Of a stretch of DNA of 64,000 nt, positions 46,081 through 55,107 are shown in pieces. Position numbers and translations under genes: made by a program. The notes beneath the pieces were generated by a model that was given only the letters and a program-made list of their open reading frames with translations, was not told the DNA's origin and ran no database searches. The stretch spans positions 26,626 through 90,625 of the forward strand of contig JANQKV010000002.1 of the NCBI GenBank assembly GCA_028280945.1. The letters are read 5' to 3'. Positions within the stretch are counted from its first letter, which is position 1. Each line of letters begins with the position of its first letter. This DNA is from Opitutaceae bacterium (lineage in GTDB: Bacteria; Verrucomicrobiota; Verrucomicrobiia; Opitutales; Opitutaceae).

Positions 46081-46848
46081 TCAACCCCAAAGCCGTTTCA
46101 AAATCCTACCATCACCTACCGTGAGAAGCGAGCCGTTGCGAAATCCAGGTTTTCCATATTCCAGCAGTTGGTGCTTCGGGTGCGTGAGAACAGATCCTCC
46201 GGCAGCTTGCACAATCGCCTGGGCCGCAGCGGTGTCCCATTCCATCGTAGGCACGTCACGCAGATATACATCCGCCTTTCCTTCGGCTACCAGGCAGAAT
46301 TTCAAAGAGCTTCCGATGCTCAGGCATTCCGCCTTGGGGAACCGCTCCAACAGTGCTTTGACTTCGAGACCGGCATGGTCCCGGCTGGCAACGATGCGCA
46401 ACGGCTCAGTTGCTGGAGTCACTTTGATTGCTTTTGGTTCGCTATCGGTTTCCGCCCGCCAAGCTCCATCCTTGTTTGCGACATAGGTTACCCCCGTGAC
46501 AGGAACATGCACGATTCCAACAATCGGATTTCGATTTTGCACCAGTCCGATGTTCACGGTGAATGAACCAGTTCGTTTGATAAACTCCTTGGTCCCATCC
46601 AGCGGATCGACGACAAAAAACTGTCCATTGGTGTTCAAATCGGCGGGACGGGAATCATCTTCCTCAGAGACGATGGGGATGTCCGGAAAGGCGGTGCGAA
46701 GTTCGCGCAAAATCAGGTGATGCGAGGCCAGGTCCGCCTGGGTGAGGGGTGAGTCATCGGCTTTGGCATCGACTGTGAATTCCCGGTCGTAGAAGTTGAG
46801 GGTTTCCCGGCCGGCGGCCTCGGCGATTTGGCGAAGAGTGTGAAGCAT
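46081..46848 (-). CDS. cysQ: 3'(2'),5'-bisphosphate nucleotidase
   Basis: 255 residues of the inositol-monophosphatase superfamily. Metal-binding motifs are SPLTQADLASHHLI, IVSEEDDSRP, VVDPLDGTKEFIKRTGSFTV and the late PTMEWDTAAAQAIVQAAGG. CysQ turns PAP, the product of PAPS-dependent sulfotransferases, into AMP and so prevents product inhibition. Placing it inside the PAPS-making block is logical for a cell that uses PAPS heavily. Confidence 0.94.
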   Translation of the reverse strand: MLHTLRQIAEAAGRETLNFYDREFTVDAKADDSPLTQADLASHHLILRELRTAFPDIPIVSEEDDSRPADLNTNGQFFVVDPLDGTKEFIKRTGSFTVNIGLVQNRNPIVGIVHVPVTGVTYVANKDGAWRAETDSEPKAIKVTPATEPLRIVASRDHAGLEVKALLERFPKAECLSIGSSLKFCLVAEGKADVYLRDVPTMEWDTAAAQAIVQAAGGSVLTHPKHQLLEYGKPGFRNGSLLTVGDGRILKRLWG

Positions 46849-46874
46849 GGGTTCTGGTGGCTAGTTTCTAGAGT

Positions 46875-46913
46875 CTAGCAACTAGCACCTGTATTCTAAC
46901 GGCTAGCAACTAG
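46875..46913. repeat. Short direct repeat in the cysN-cysQ gap
   Basis: CTAGCAACTAG occurs at 46875-46885 and again at 46903-46913, within a run of CTAG-containing words (CTAGTTTCTAGAGTCTAG just before). The repeats are self-complementary-like and suggest a small mobile or slippage-made element. The gap is only 66 bp, so the cys genes could still share a transcript. Confidence 0.45.
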
Positions 46914-46914
46914 T

Positions 46915-48183
46915 TCAACGGATCATGCCTGCGGCAACCGTTTCATTGGAAAACTCATCCACCAAGATGACGGAGCCGGTGATGCGGTTTTTGCGGTAGG
47001 AGTCGTAGAACAACGGGGAGGAGGTGCGCAGTGTCACGCGGGCGATATCATTAAGGCTGACCTCATTCACATCCTCGATTTTGTGCAGGGTATTCACGTC
47101 CACCTTGTATTTGATGTCGCGAACCACCGCACGGCATTCCTTGGAAGTGTGTTTGAGCAGGTATTTGCCCCGGACCTGCAATGGTTTTTTCTCGGAGAAC
47201 CAACACAACATAAGGTCGATATCCTGGCCAACCGTGGGTTGGTTGTTGGGTTTTGCCAGCATGTCGCCGCGGCTGATATCGATCTCCCGATCCAATGTGA
47301 TCGCCACCGAATGGGGACTGAACGCTTCATCCAGTTCCCCGTCGTTCGAGTGAATGGCCTTAATCTGGGCATTAAAGCCACTTGGCAGGATCATTACGTC
47401 GTCGCCGGGTTTGAACACGCCGCTGGCCACCCGTCCGGCAAACCCGCGAAAATCATGCCACTCATCCGAGTGGGGACGGATGACGTATTGCACTGGAAAG
47501 CGGGGATCAACGTGGTTGACGTCGGTGCCGATGTAGACGGTTTCCAAGTGATAGAGCAAGGGAGCGCCTTGAAACCAAGGCATGTTGGTGGACTTCTCGA
47601 CCACATTGTCGCCGTGGAGGGCACTGATGGGAATGAAGGTGATCTCCGGAATTTCCAACCGGCTGGCGAACGCCTTGTAGGCGGCAACGATTTCGTCGAA
47701 TTTCTCCTGCGACCAATCGACGAGGTCCATTTTGTTGATCGCTACCGTGAGGTGTTTGATGCCAAGAAGCGAAGCGATGAACGAGTGCCGGCAGGTCTGC
47801 TCGATCACGCCTTTGCGGGCATCGATCAGGATGATGGCCAGGTTGGCGGTGGAGGCACCCGTGACCATGTTGCGGGTATATTGGATATGCCCGGGAGTGT
47901 CGGCGATGATGAACTTACGCCGGGGGGTGGCAAAATAACGATAAGCCACGTCGATGGTGATACCCTGTTCGCGTTCAGCCTTGAGGCCGTCGGTGAGCAA
48001 AGCCAGGTCGAGTCTGCCGTCGCCGCGTTGCTTGGAGGTCTTTTCGACGGCATCCAACTGATCTTCGAAAATCGTCTTCGTGTCATACATCAGCCGCCCA
48101 ATGAGGGTGCTCTTGCCGTCGTCGACGGAGCCTGCGGTTGTGAATCGCAGCAATTCCATGTCGGGATAGTTCGTTTCAGTCAT
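46915..48183 (-). CDS. cysN: Sulfate adenylyltransferase subunit 1 (GTPase)
   Basis: 422 residues. The translational-GTPase domain has G1 [35 protein letters not shown]3 [18 protein letters not shown] and G4 [11 protein letters not shown]. The beta-barrel domains 2 and 3 follow, and the protein stops at the usual CysN end without an APS kinase domain. GTP hydrolysis by CysN drives ATP sulfurylase activity of CysD. It lies 50 bp after cysD. Confidence 0.97.
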   Translation of the reverse strand: MTETNYPDMELLRFTTAGSVDDGKSTLIGRLMYDTKTIFEDQLDAVEKTSKQRGDGRLDLALLTDGLKAEREQGITIDVAYRYFATPRRKFIIADTPGHIQYTRNMVTGASTANLAIILIDARKGVIEQTCRHSFIASLLGIKHLTVAINKMDLVDWSQEKFDEIVAAYKAFASRLEIPEITFIPISALHGDNVVEKSTNMPWFQGAPLLYHLETVYIGTDVNHVDPRFPVQYVIRPHSDEWHDFRGFAGRVASGVFKPGDDVMILPSGFNAQIKAIHSNDGELDEAFSPHSVAITLDREIDISRGDMLAKPNNQPTVGQDIDLMLCWFSEKKPLQVRGKYLLKHTSKECRAVVRDIKYKVDVNTLHKIEDVNEVSLNDIARVTLRTSSPLFYDSYRKNRITGSVILVDEFSNETVAAGMIR

Positions 48184-48233
48184 TTATAGTAGATTGTCGC
48201 TGGTTTTTGGGTGCCAATTGCGAAGGCTGGGAA

Positions 48234-49139
48234 CTAGAAATATCCTGCTTTCTTTCTGTCTTCCATGGCTGTGTCAGAACGCTTGTCGTCGGCGCGAGTA
48301 CCGCGCTCGGTTTGGCGGGCGGCGGCCACTTCCGCGATAACTTCGTCCAGTGTCGCGGCCGGTGATTCCACGGCTCCCGTGCACGTGGCATCACCCACCG
48401 TGCGGAAGCGCACACGACGGGTTTCCACGGTTTCGTTTTCGGCCACGGTGATAAAGTCAGTCACTGCGAGTAGCGTGCCATTGCGGTTGATGACATCCCG
48501 TTCGTGGGTGAAATAGATATCGGGCAGGGGAATCCTCTCCTGCTTGATGTATTGCCACACATCCATCTCGGTCCAATTGGACAGCGGGAAGACCCGAAAA
48601 TGCTCTCCCTGAGCCTTACGGCCATTGAAGAGGTTCCAGAGCTCAGGACGTTGGTTCTTGGGATCCCATTGACCGAACTCATCTCGATGGGAAAAGAAAC
48701 GTTCCTTCGCCCGGGCCTTTTCTTCATCTCGCCGTGCTCCGCCGATGGCGGCGTCATATTCACCCTCTTCGAGCGCATCGAGTAGAGTGACCGTCTGCAG
48801 GGCATTACGGGACGCGTTGGGTCCCTTCTCCTCCTGGACCCGTCCTTGGTCGATGGAGTTTTGCACGCTTGCGACTTCCAACCGGGCGCCGATATCGGCG
48901 ACAAACTTATCCCTATACACCAAGGTTTCGGGGAAATTGTGACCGGTATCTACATGCATCAGCGGGAAGGGCATTTTGCCCGGCCAGAATGCCCTCTTGG
49001 CCAAATGTGCCACGACAATGGAGTCCTTACCACCGGAGAACAACAGGACCGGCTTATTGAATTGGGACGCGGTCTCGCGGAGAACATAGATGGCCTCGCT
49101 CTCCAAGTGGGCGAGATGATTAACGGTATAGTTGGACAT
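48234..49139 (-). CDS. cysD: Sulfate adenylyltransferase subunit 2 (ATP sulfurylase)
   Basis: 301 residues. The PP-loop LLFSGGKDSIVVAHLAKRAF, HVDTGHNFPETLVYRD, GGARRDEEKARAKERFFSHR and FPLSNWTEMDVWQYI are the CysD hallmarks. It transfers AMP from ATP to sulfate, giving APS. It leads the leftward cys block, whose promoter must lie in 49140-49240, immediately beside the methyltransferase remnants. Confidence 0.97.
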   Translation of the reverse strand: MSNYTVNHLAHLESEAIYVLRETASQFNKPVLLFSGGKDSIVVAHLAKRAFWPGKMPFPLMHVDTGHNFPETLVYRDKFVADIGARLEVASVQNSIDQGRVQEEKGPNASRNALQTVTLLDALEEGEYDAAIGGARRDEEKARAKERFFSHRDEFGQWDPKNQRPELWNLFNGRKAQGEHFRVFPLSNWTEMDVWQYIKQERIPLPDIYFTHERDVINRNGTLLAVTDFITVAENETVETRRVRFRTVGDATCTGAVESPAATLDEVIAEVAAARQTERGTRADDKRSDTAMEDRKKAGYF

Positions 49140-49238
49140 GGGTCAGGTTTGAAAACGGCATGGGATGCCGGAAAAAAGTCGTCAAGGCGAGGTCTGAACT
49201 TTCGGGGTGTCAAACAAAAGATTACTATGTAAGGTTAA

Positions 49239-49646
49239 AAACTAAACAAAAGATCGATTCCAACTGTCCGCATCCCTTATGACGACGCCACAATCGCGAA
49301 ATACCTTAAAGACAAACGCCACAAGGATCGCGACGCTCGTCGTGAGCATCTAGCCAAAGGCAAATACGCCACCAACCTTCTTCGCGTCCCCAGACTCAAA
49401 GGCAGTAGCCGGGAAAAAATTGGTCACCCCAGCCAGAAGCCAACAAAATTGATCTCCGTCTTGGTTGAGAACAGTTCTCGTTCAGGCGATTTAGTCCTTG
49501 ATCCGTTTTTTGGCAGTGGCACGACTGCTGCGATCTGCGAAGAGTTAGGCTGTGAATGGATAGGCATCGATAGAGATGTTTCCTACTGCGAGTTGGCTCG
49601 TGATCGGATCAGGGATGCTTCAATCAAGACCGATTTTTCCAAATGA
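49239..49646 (+). pseudogene. C-terminal fragment of a DNA methyltransferase
   Basis: A frame open from 49239 to a stop at 49646 has no proper start. It encodes the tail of a beta-class DNA N4/N6 methyltransferase: a basic target-recognition-like stretch (YDDATIAKYLKDKRHKDRDA), then EKIGHPSQKPTKLISVL and motif I as LVLDPFFGSGTTAAICEELG with GIDRDVSYCELARDRI. In the beta class motif I lies near the C-terminus, so the missing part is the N-terminal catalytic (D/S)PPY region. It is therefore a 5'-truncated remnant. An internal ATG at 49449 would give only 65 residues. Confidence 0.75.
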
Positions 49647-49745
49647 CGGAGCATTAAACCGCATAGATGGTGCCTCGATCAAAGCGAGAGGCGGCCCGCA
49701 GGACCCGAGCGGCGGGGGGGCAGCGGACAGCTGAAACGGCAAAAG

Positions 49746-49913
49746 GTCGGACACCCATCACAAAAACCGGAACGGCTCATCGAGATGCTCGTCGACAGCA
49801 GCTCTCATCAAAATGATTTGGTCCTCGACTCCTTTCTCCGCAGCGGCCCGTCCGTATCTCTAAGCCTCAGCGAAGGCGAAAGTTGTCTTCGTATCAGGCG
49901 AGCAGAAATCTAA
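49746..49913 (+). pseudogene. Second, more decayed DNA methyltransferase tail
   Basis: About 56 codons read VGHPSQKPERLIEMLVDSSS and then LVLDSFLRSGPSVSLSLSEG before a stop at 49911-49913. This lines up with GHPSQKP...LVLDPFFGSGTTAAICEELG of the fragment 200 bp upstream, but the SAM-binding motif has become DSFLRSGPS, so it cannot work. There is no start codon. It is an older homologous copy or the remains of a second enzyme. Confidence 0.65.
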
Positions 49914-49973
49914 GTTCAGTTCATTTTGAATTGAACAAAGACACGCCAACTGCTCAACCTCGATCTGGTGGCT

Positions 49974-50519
49974 ATGCCACTCTTCAACTCCTCCCAATCC
50001 GAAGTTGCCTCTCCGAAGCCCACTGGGCTGGAACGCAACCCGGCGCAGCTTTCAAAATTCGAAAAGGAGCTCATTGCCATATTTGTCGAATTGATGCAGG
50101 CACTTGGGTTTCCCAAGTCATATGGGGAAATCTATGGACTGCTGTACGCCACCCCCGACCCCCTTGGGTTTGCCGAGATCCACAAACGCTTATCTCTTAG
50201 CAAGGGCTCGGTGAGTGGGGGATTAAAGGCCTTGAAGGAGATTGGCGCGATAAAGTCGGTGGCGAGTGATGACGGCCGACGAGAGCGCTTCGAACCGCAA
50301 CTGGAGCTCAAAAAACTTGTGCTCGCATACCTCCGCGACCGATTGCAACCCCAATTAGAATCCAATACTCAACGCATACAGCACTTGGAGACCGTACTTA
50401 ACGAATCCCAAGCCCCTTCTACCCAACGCAAAGTGCTGCAATCCCGATTGGGCAAATTGGAAAAGTGGCGTCATAAAGCCAATGGCATCGTTCCTTGGGT
50501 AGTTCGATTTCTTAATTAG
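49974..50519 (+). CDS. GbsR/MarR-family transcriptional regulator
   Basis: 181 residues from ATG 49974 (GTG 49968 is two codons upstream). The winged helix is at about 45-105, with LGFPKSYGEIYGLLYATPDP, FAEIHKRLSLSKGSVSGGL and LKEIGAIKSVASDDGRRERF; the last is the wing. A C-terminal helical part with a likely coiled coil (ESNTQRIQHLETVLNESQA) would give dimerisation. GbsR-type proteins repress nearby operons. Position at the head of the rightward polysaccharide genes suggests that it controls them, but no operator was identified. Confidence 0.87.
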   Translation: MPLFNSSQSEVASPKPTGLERNPAQLSKFEKELIAIFVELMQALGFPKSYGEIYGLLYATPDPLGFAEIHKRLSLSKGSVSGGLKALKEIGAIKSVASDDGRRERFEPQLELKKLVLAYLRDRLQPQLESNTQRIQHLETVLNESQAPSTQRKVLQSRLGKLEKWRHKANGIVPWVVRFLN

Positions 50520-50585
50520 TATGGAGCACAACTACGAATTACATCATCAGACGCCTTATGGGCACCTTCACTTGTATTGAAGCTT

Positions 50586-51734
50586 ATGACCCGTAAACCA
50601 ATTCAAGTAACGGAGCCTTTTCTACCTCCATTTGAGGAGTATGTGGACTATCTGAAGGGGATTTGGGAGCGGAACTGGCTGACGAACCAGGGGCCATTGG
50701 TGAAGGAATTGGAGGAAAAGCTACGATGCTATCATAATCTGTCTTCACCAGTATACTGCGTGGCCAACGGAACGCTTGGTCTACAAATTGCGCTCAAGGC
50801 CTTGGGCGTGAGAGGAGAAATTGTGACGACTCCGTTTTCGTATGTTGCTACGACTTCATGTCCACTGTGGGAGGGATGTAAGGTAAACTTTGCCGACATT
50901 GAATCCAATACATTGACGATAGATCCTGAGGCGGTCGAAGCGGGCATTACTCCGCAGACAGAAGCCATTCTTGCCACTCACGTTTTTGGCAATCCGTGCG
51001 ATGTTGAAGCACTCGACGCAATTGCTGCGAAGCACGGCCTAGCGGTTGTTTATGATGCAGCACATGCATTCGGCGTGACCTATGGAGGCAGAAGTCTTCT
51101 GGAGTACGGTGATGCTTCAATGGTGAGCCTGCATGCCACTAAGCTCATGCATTCTGTCGAAGGAGGCTTCGTCTTTGCGAAAGATCCTCGTATACTAAAG
51201 AAAATGGAATGGATGCGCCGTTTTGGTCACAAAGGACCAAAGGAATTCTTTGGAGTGGCTATCAATGCAAAACTCAGTGAATTCCATGCAGCGATGGGAC
51301 TATGTACTTTGAATCACGCTGATTTAATTTTAAAAAAACGTAAAGCCATCTGTGATATTTACGACCAGTTGTTGCTTGGGGACAGGGAAGAAGCGGCCTT
51401 TTCTGTTGATCGAATCTCGGATACAAGATATCAATTATGTCCGATAATTTACCGTGCTACTGCATCACGGAATTACGCTTATTATCCTGTCATTTTTGAA
51501 TCCGAAAATAAACTGTTGAGTGCTATGAGGCAGCTTGAAGGTAAAGGCATTTTTACTCGTCGTTACTTTCACCCAGCATTAGACCTCGTGCACGAGTTGA
51601 CGGGAAAGAGAAAACCATGTCCGATATCAAAAAACATATCAAAACGAATATTATGTTTACCATTAAGTAGTTCAATAGATCAGTGTGAAATAGATCGGAT
51701 ATGTTTAGAAATAAAAAACATCCAGGGGATTTAA
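50586..51734 (+). CDS. DegT/DnrJ/EryC1-family aminotransferase
   Basis: 382 residues from ATG 50586. ERNWLTNQGPLVKELEEKL at the start, FSYVATTSCPLWEGC, the cofactor Asp in VVYDAAHAFGVTYGG and the Schiff-base Lys in SLHATKLMHSVEGGFV match the sugar-aminotransferase family. These enzymes aminate nucleotide-linked keto sugars for surface polysaccharides. Gmd makes a GDP-4-keto-6-deoxy sugar in this window, which is one possible substrate (giving a perosamine-like sugar). This is inference. The next gene starts 3 bp after it. Base composition is much richer in A+T from here on. Confidence 0.9.
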   Translation: MTRKPIQVTEPFLPPFEEYVDYLKGIWERNWLTNQGPLVKELEEKLRCYHNLSSPVYCVANGTLGLQIALKALGVRGEIVTTPFSYVATTSCPLWEGCKVNFADIESNTLTIDPEAVEAGITPQTEAILATHVFGNPCDVEALDAIAAKHGLAVVYDAAHAFGVTYGGRSLLEYGDASMVSLHATKLMHSVEGGFVFAKDPRILKKMEWMRRFGHKGPKEFFGVAINAKLSEFHAAMGLCTLNHADLILKKRKAICDIYDQLLLGDREEAAFSVDRISDTRYQLCPIIYRATASRNYAYYPVIFESENKLLSAMRQLEGKGIFTRRYFHPALDLVHELTGKRKPCPISKNISKRILCLPLSSSIDQCEIDRICLEIKNIQGI

Positions 51735-51737
51735 AGA

Positions 51738-52466
51738 ATGAAATTTGCCTTAATGCAGCCCTACTTTTTCCCTTACGTTGGTTACTTCTCACTTATCCAC
51801 AGTGTTGAGCATTTTATGTTTTTTGATGATGTTCAATACATTCGAAAATCATGGATGTGTAGAAATCGATTGCTAAATATACAAACTCAGAAACCATACT
51901 ACATACGCCCAGAAGTGCAAAAACCACCCTATCAGGCTTCGCTTCCTAGCATAAAAATAGATCGAACCAAAAAATGGGAGCAACGATTGCTCGAACAGCT
52001 AAGTACCTACAAAAAAAAGGCACGTTTTTATCGAGAAACACGTGAATTTTTAGAAGTACTCCTTAAGCAAGATTATACAGGATTAGCAGATTTCAACATT
52101 CGATCTACTATTGAAATATCGCGATATTTGGGACTTGAAACTAAATTCGATAGATATACAGATCATGATTTCTGGTTTGAAGCTAAGCCAGGTGTTGGTG
52201 ATTGGGGACGTGAGGTTGCCAGAAAAGTAGGTGCTGCAAAATATATAAATTCCCCGGGAGGTGAAGATTTTATTTATGCAGACAAGTTTGACGCGCTAGG
52301 CATAAAATTAGGTTTTATTCAACCGGAGCTTTCAAGGTATTGGCAAGGAGGGACAGATTTTACTCCTGGACTTTCGATTATTGATGTATTGCTTTTTAAT
52401 GGAAAAGAAAAGACAGCTGAAATGCTTTCTCAATACACGATTAAATGGATAAGTTCCAAGACATGA
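51738..52466 (+). CDS. WbqC-family protein
   Basis: 242 residues. The family opening MKFALMQPYFFPYVGYFSLI with FDDVQYIRKSWMCRNRLL is unmistakable, as is the late YINSPGGEDFIYADKF. WbqC-like proteins are found in O-antigen and capsule loci and are often paired with aminotransferases and acyltransferases, but their reaction is not well established. It is most likely an enzyme of modified-sugar or substituent synthesis, acting in the cytoplasm. Confidence 0.9.
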   Translation: MKFALMQPYFFPYVGYFSLIHSVEHFMFFDDVQYIRKSWMCRNRLLNIQTQKPYYIRPEVQKPPYQASLPSIKIDRTKKWEQRLLEQLSTYKKKARFYRETREFLEVLLKQDYTGLADFNIRSTIEISRYLGLETKFDRYTDHDFWFEAKPGVGDWGREVARKVGAAKYINSPGGEDFIYADKFDALGIKLGFIQPELSRYWQGGTDFTPGLSIIDVLLFNGKEKTAEMLSQYTIKWISSKT

Positions 52467-52509
52467 ATCCTCATCGCATCGTAGACCATTCTCAATATTT
52501 AGTTTATTT

Positions 52510-53451
52510 ATGTTAACAAAGAGTCCTCAAGATAGAGAATCTTGTATGTTACCGTGCAGATATTTTCAGGCCGCTCGCCAAGCTTTCGAGTTAGTGATTT
52601 CAAGTTTGGATTTCCATAATGATCAAAAACTGCTTCTTCCCGCTTACATAGGAATTACCGATCGTGAAGGTTCCGGAGTGTATGATCCAGTGTTAGAAAC
52701 TGCTACACCACATGAGTTTTACCCCGTGAATGAACGGCTAGGTGCTATTGAAGAAAGGTTATATGAGCTGATTGAGAGTGGGAAGTACAAGGCGCTTCTA
52801 ATAATACACTATTTTGGATTTTGTCAAAACAGGATGGATATAATAGTGAAATTGTGTAAGCAAAATGATGTTGTTCTGATAGAAGATTGCGCCCATACAA
52901 TGCTTAGTTCTGTGGCAGAGGGTGATTTGGGTTGCTTGGGTGATTTTTCATTTTATTCTATTCATAAATACCTTGCCGCGGAAAATGGAGGTTGTCTAAA
53001 AATTAACAACCCAAAGTATTTTAATGTACTGCAATATCCCTATTTGGGAAGGAATTTACTAACGGTTGATGCACTAGAAATTATATTAAAATCTGATTTG
53101 GAGTTGATTCGAAGTCGGCGAAGAGAAAACTACTTATATCTGAGCAATTTGATTGATGCAATTTCTGGTATAGAACTGATGTTCGGTCATTTACCACAGG
53201 GAATTGCTCCACATAATTTGCCATTGATTGTTCATGAGGGGAGGCGTGAGGATATCTACTTTAAGTTAGTTGATGATGGGGTGCCCGCAATTGCCTTGTA
53301 TTATCGGTTGATTTCGCCAATTGTAGAAGGAGGGTTTGACAGTTCTATTAAGGTTTCAGATAATATTCTTAATTTGCCTATTCATCAAGATGTAACCACT
53401 GCTGATCTTGAGTTTGTCGCAAAAAGTTTGAGGACTGCGCTTTCGTCATGA
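52510..53451 (+). CDS. Short DegT-like PLP protein, first of a pair
   Basis: 313 residues, shorter than the usual ~370-400 of the family. The cofactor Asp is in VVLIEDCAHTMLSSVAEGDL, and the likely Schiff-base Lys in FSFYSIHKYLAAENGGCLKI. The N-terminal part (LPCRYFQAARQAFELVISSL, LLLPAYIGITDREGSG) is unlike standard sugar aminotransferases. Both key residues are kept, so it may be active, but the substrate is open. It overlaps the next gene by ATGA. Confidence 0.75.
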   Translation: MLTKSPQDRESCMLPCRYFQAARQAFELVISSLDFHNDQKLLLPAYIGITDREGSGVYDPVLETATPHEFYPVNERLGAIEERLYELIESGKYKALLIIHYFGFCQNRMDIIVKLCKQNDVVLIEDCAHTMLSSVAEGDLGCLGDFSFYSIHKYLAAENGGCLKINNPKYFNVLQYPYLGRNLLTVDALEIILKSDLELIRSRRRENYLYLSNLIDAISGIELMFGHLPQGIAPHNLPLIVHEGRREDIYFKLVDDGVPAIALYYRLISPIVEGGFDSSIKVSDNILNLPIHQDVTTADLEFVAKSLRTALSS

Positions 53452-54419
53452 CGAATTCACCTATAGGAGGTTTCTTCGAGTTGGAGTTGCCTACGCCGAA
53501 AGGGTGCTATCATTCAGAGGCTTTGGCCTTAACTAACGGGCGAGCTTGTATAAGCTGGATTTTGGAACGTGAAGCACCCGATAAAGTACTTTTACCATAT
53601 TATTGTTGCGGTGCTTTGTTTGAGCCTATGCTAAAAATGGGGATTCATTATGAGTTTTACAGAATTGACGAAAATTTTGACCCAGTAGATTTGCCGATGC
53701 CAAACGAGGGAGAGCTTCTAATCTATCTCAACTATTTTGGCATGAAAAACCGCGAAGCGATGAAGTTAAGTCGAACTCTCGGGCGCAAACTCGTTATTGA
53801 TAATACACATAGTTTTTTTTGTCGTGATTTCGAAGACTCTTATTCTTTTACCTCGGCTAGAAAATACTTCGGTGTCCCAGATGGTGCGTATTTATATGCT
53901 CCCGGAGAAGCGGAAGTAAAAGATATACCTCGGTTTTCCAAGCCTAGCTTGAAGCATGCTGTCAAAAGGTTGGCTGGTGAGCAAGATGTGGCTTTTCGCG
54001 CTTACCAGGAATATGAGGCCAAACTGGATATTGATATCTTGCGTATATCTAAGATTAGTGAACGAATTTTAGAAGGAATCGACTACAGTCATGTTATTTC
54101 AAAACGAAGGCGGAATTTTGAAATTCTAGAGAAAGCACTTGGGAAGAAGAACAAGTTGACCTTTCACTTGACGAGCATGAATGCACCTTTTTGCTATCCA
54201 TTTATTCCTTCCAGAACGCTTGATAAGTGTGAGTTTCATAGAAATGCTATTTATGTACCTACTTTGTGGCCAGACGTGTTAGGTAGGACGCAAGTAGGCT
54301 ACGATTTAGAACTTGAAATAGCGGAAAAGCTTCTGGCTTTTCCTATTGACCAACGATATGGACCTGCAGAAATGAACCGAATTATCGAACTAACAAACAA
54401 GCTACTTAGGAATGAGTGA
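53448..54419 (+). CDS. Short DegT-like PLP protein, second of a pair
   Basis: 323 residues. Its layout parallels the preceding gene: VLLPYYCCGALFEPMLKMGI, LNYFGMKNREAMKLSRTLG, the possible cofactor Asp in LVIDNTHSFFCRDFED and the candidate Lys in SFTSARKYFGVPDGAYLY. Overall similarity to the first member seems low. Two adjacent, translationally coupled proteins of this kind may form a heteromer or act in sequence. I do not recognise a characterised pathway. It overlaps the methyltransferase gene by 8 bases. Confidence 0.68.
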   Translation: MTNSPIGGFFELELPTPKGCYHSEALALTNGRACISWILEREAPDKVLLPYYCCGALFEPMLKMGIHYEFYRIDENFDPVDLPMPNEGELLIYLNYFGMKNREAMKLSRTLGRKLVIDNTHSFFCRDFEDSYSFTSARKYFGVPDGAYLYAPGEAEVKDIPRFSKPSLKHAVKRLAGEQDVAFRAYQEYEAKLDIDILRISKISERILEGIDYSHVISKRRRNFEILEKALGKKNKLTFHLTSMNAPFCYPFIPSRTLDKCEFHRNAIYVPTLWPDVLGRTQVGYDLELEIAEKLLAFPIDQRYGPAEMNRIIELTNKLLRNE

Positions 54420-55107
54420 TTCAAGCCATTGGATTGATTTTTGGAAAAAACAAGGAAGAGCTACCCAAGACGCCGATGAACAAACCCAAGTGCTTAGAAC
54501 TTCGAACAAAATTCCCATCGAATCACCTCTCTGGGAATTTACACTACGGGGGATCGAGAAAAATGTTCAAGTAGGTCCGGGGGACACCTTACTTGAGCTT
54601 TGTTGTGGTAATGGGCTAATTTCGCGCCACTTTGCTGCAGTATGTTCACATGTGACAGCAGTGGATGTTTCCAGTGATCTTCTTGCTCCACTTAAGGAAA
54701 GTGTGCATCAAAACATTAGAGCGATCGCATCTGATGTCCGTGATATTGAATTTGAGGCAGAGAGTTTTTCCCGCGTTATCATCTATGCCGGGATTCAATA
54801 TTTTACATTATCTGAAACAATAGTACTTTTTGAAAAGATATATCGTTGGCTTATTCCAGGTGGTATCTTTTTTCTGGGTGATGTACCAGACAGTCGAAAA
54901 CGCTGGGCATTCTACGATTCTGTTGAGCGCGAAAGTGTGTATTTTGACAACGCTAAAGAAAATAAAGACATTATTGGAACGTGGTTTGATCCAGAACTAC
55001 TTGAAAAGTTGGCCACCTACGCAGGATTTGGCGGGAGTGAATTTTTCGAGCAACATAAAGATTTAATCTACTCACACTTTCGATTTGATTACCGATTTAC
55101 AAAATGA
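54412..55107 (+). CDS. Class I SAM-dependent methyltransferase
   Basis: 231 residues. The SAM loop is DTLLELCCGNGLISRHFAAV with the acidic strand-2 end HVTAVDVSSDLLAPL, followed by VIIYAGIQYFTLSET and LIPGGIFFLGDVPDS, the pattern of small-molecule methyltransferases. It starts with an SSHWIDFWKKQG motif found in sugar- and polysaccharide-linked family members. It probably methylates a sugar or its amino substituent in this locus. Overlaps on both sides show tight translational coupling. Confidence 0.85.
   Translation: MSDSSHWIDFWKKQGRATQDADEQTQVLRTSNKIPIESPLWEFTLRGIEKNVQVGPGDTLLELCCGNGLISRHFAAVCSHVTAVDVSSDLLAPLKESVHQNIRAIASDVRDIEFEAESFSRVIIYAGIQYFTLSETIVLFEKIYRWLIPGGIFFLGDVPDSRKRWAFYDSVERESVYFDNAKENKDIIGTWFDPELLEKLATYAGFGGSEFFEQHKDLIYSHFRFDYRFTK

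Noticed and set aside
47083..48189. 368-codon open frame on the plus strand
   Set aside because: Antisense to cysN, which is fully conserved.
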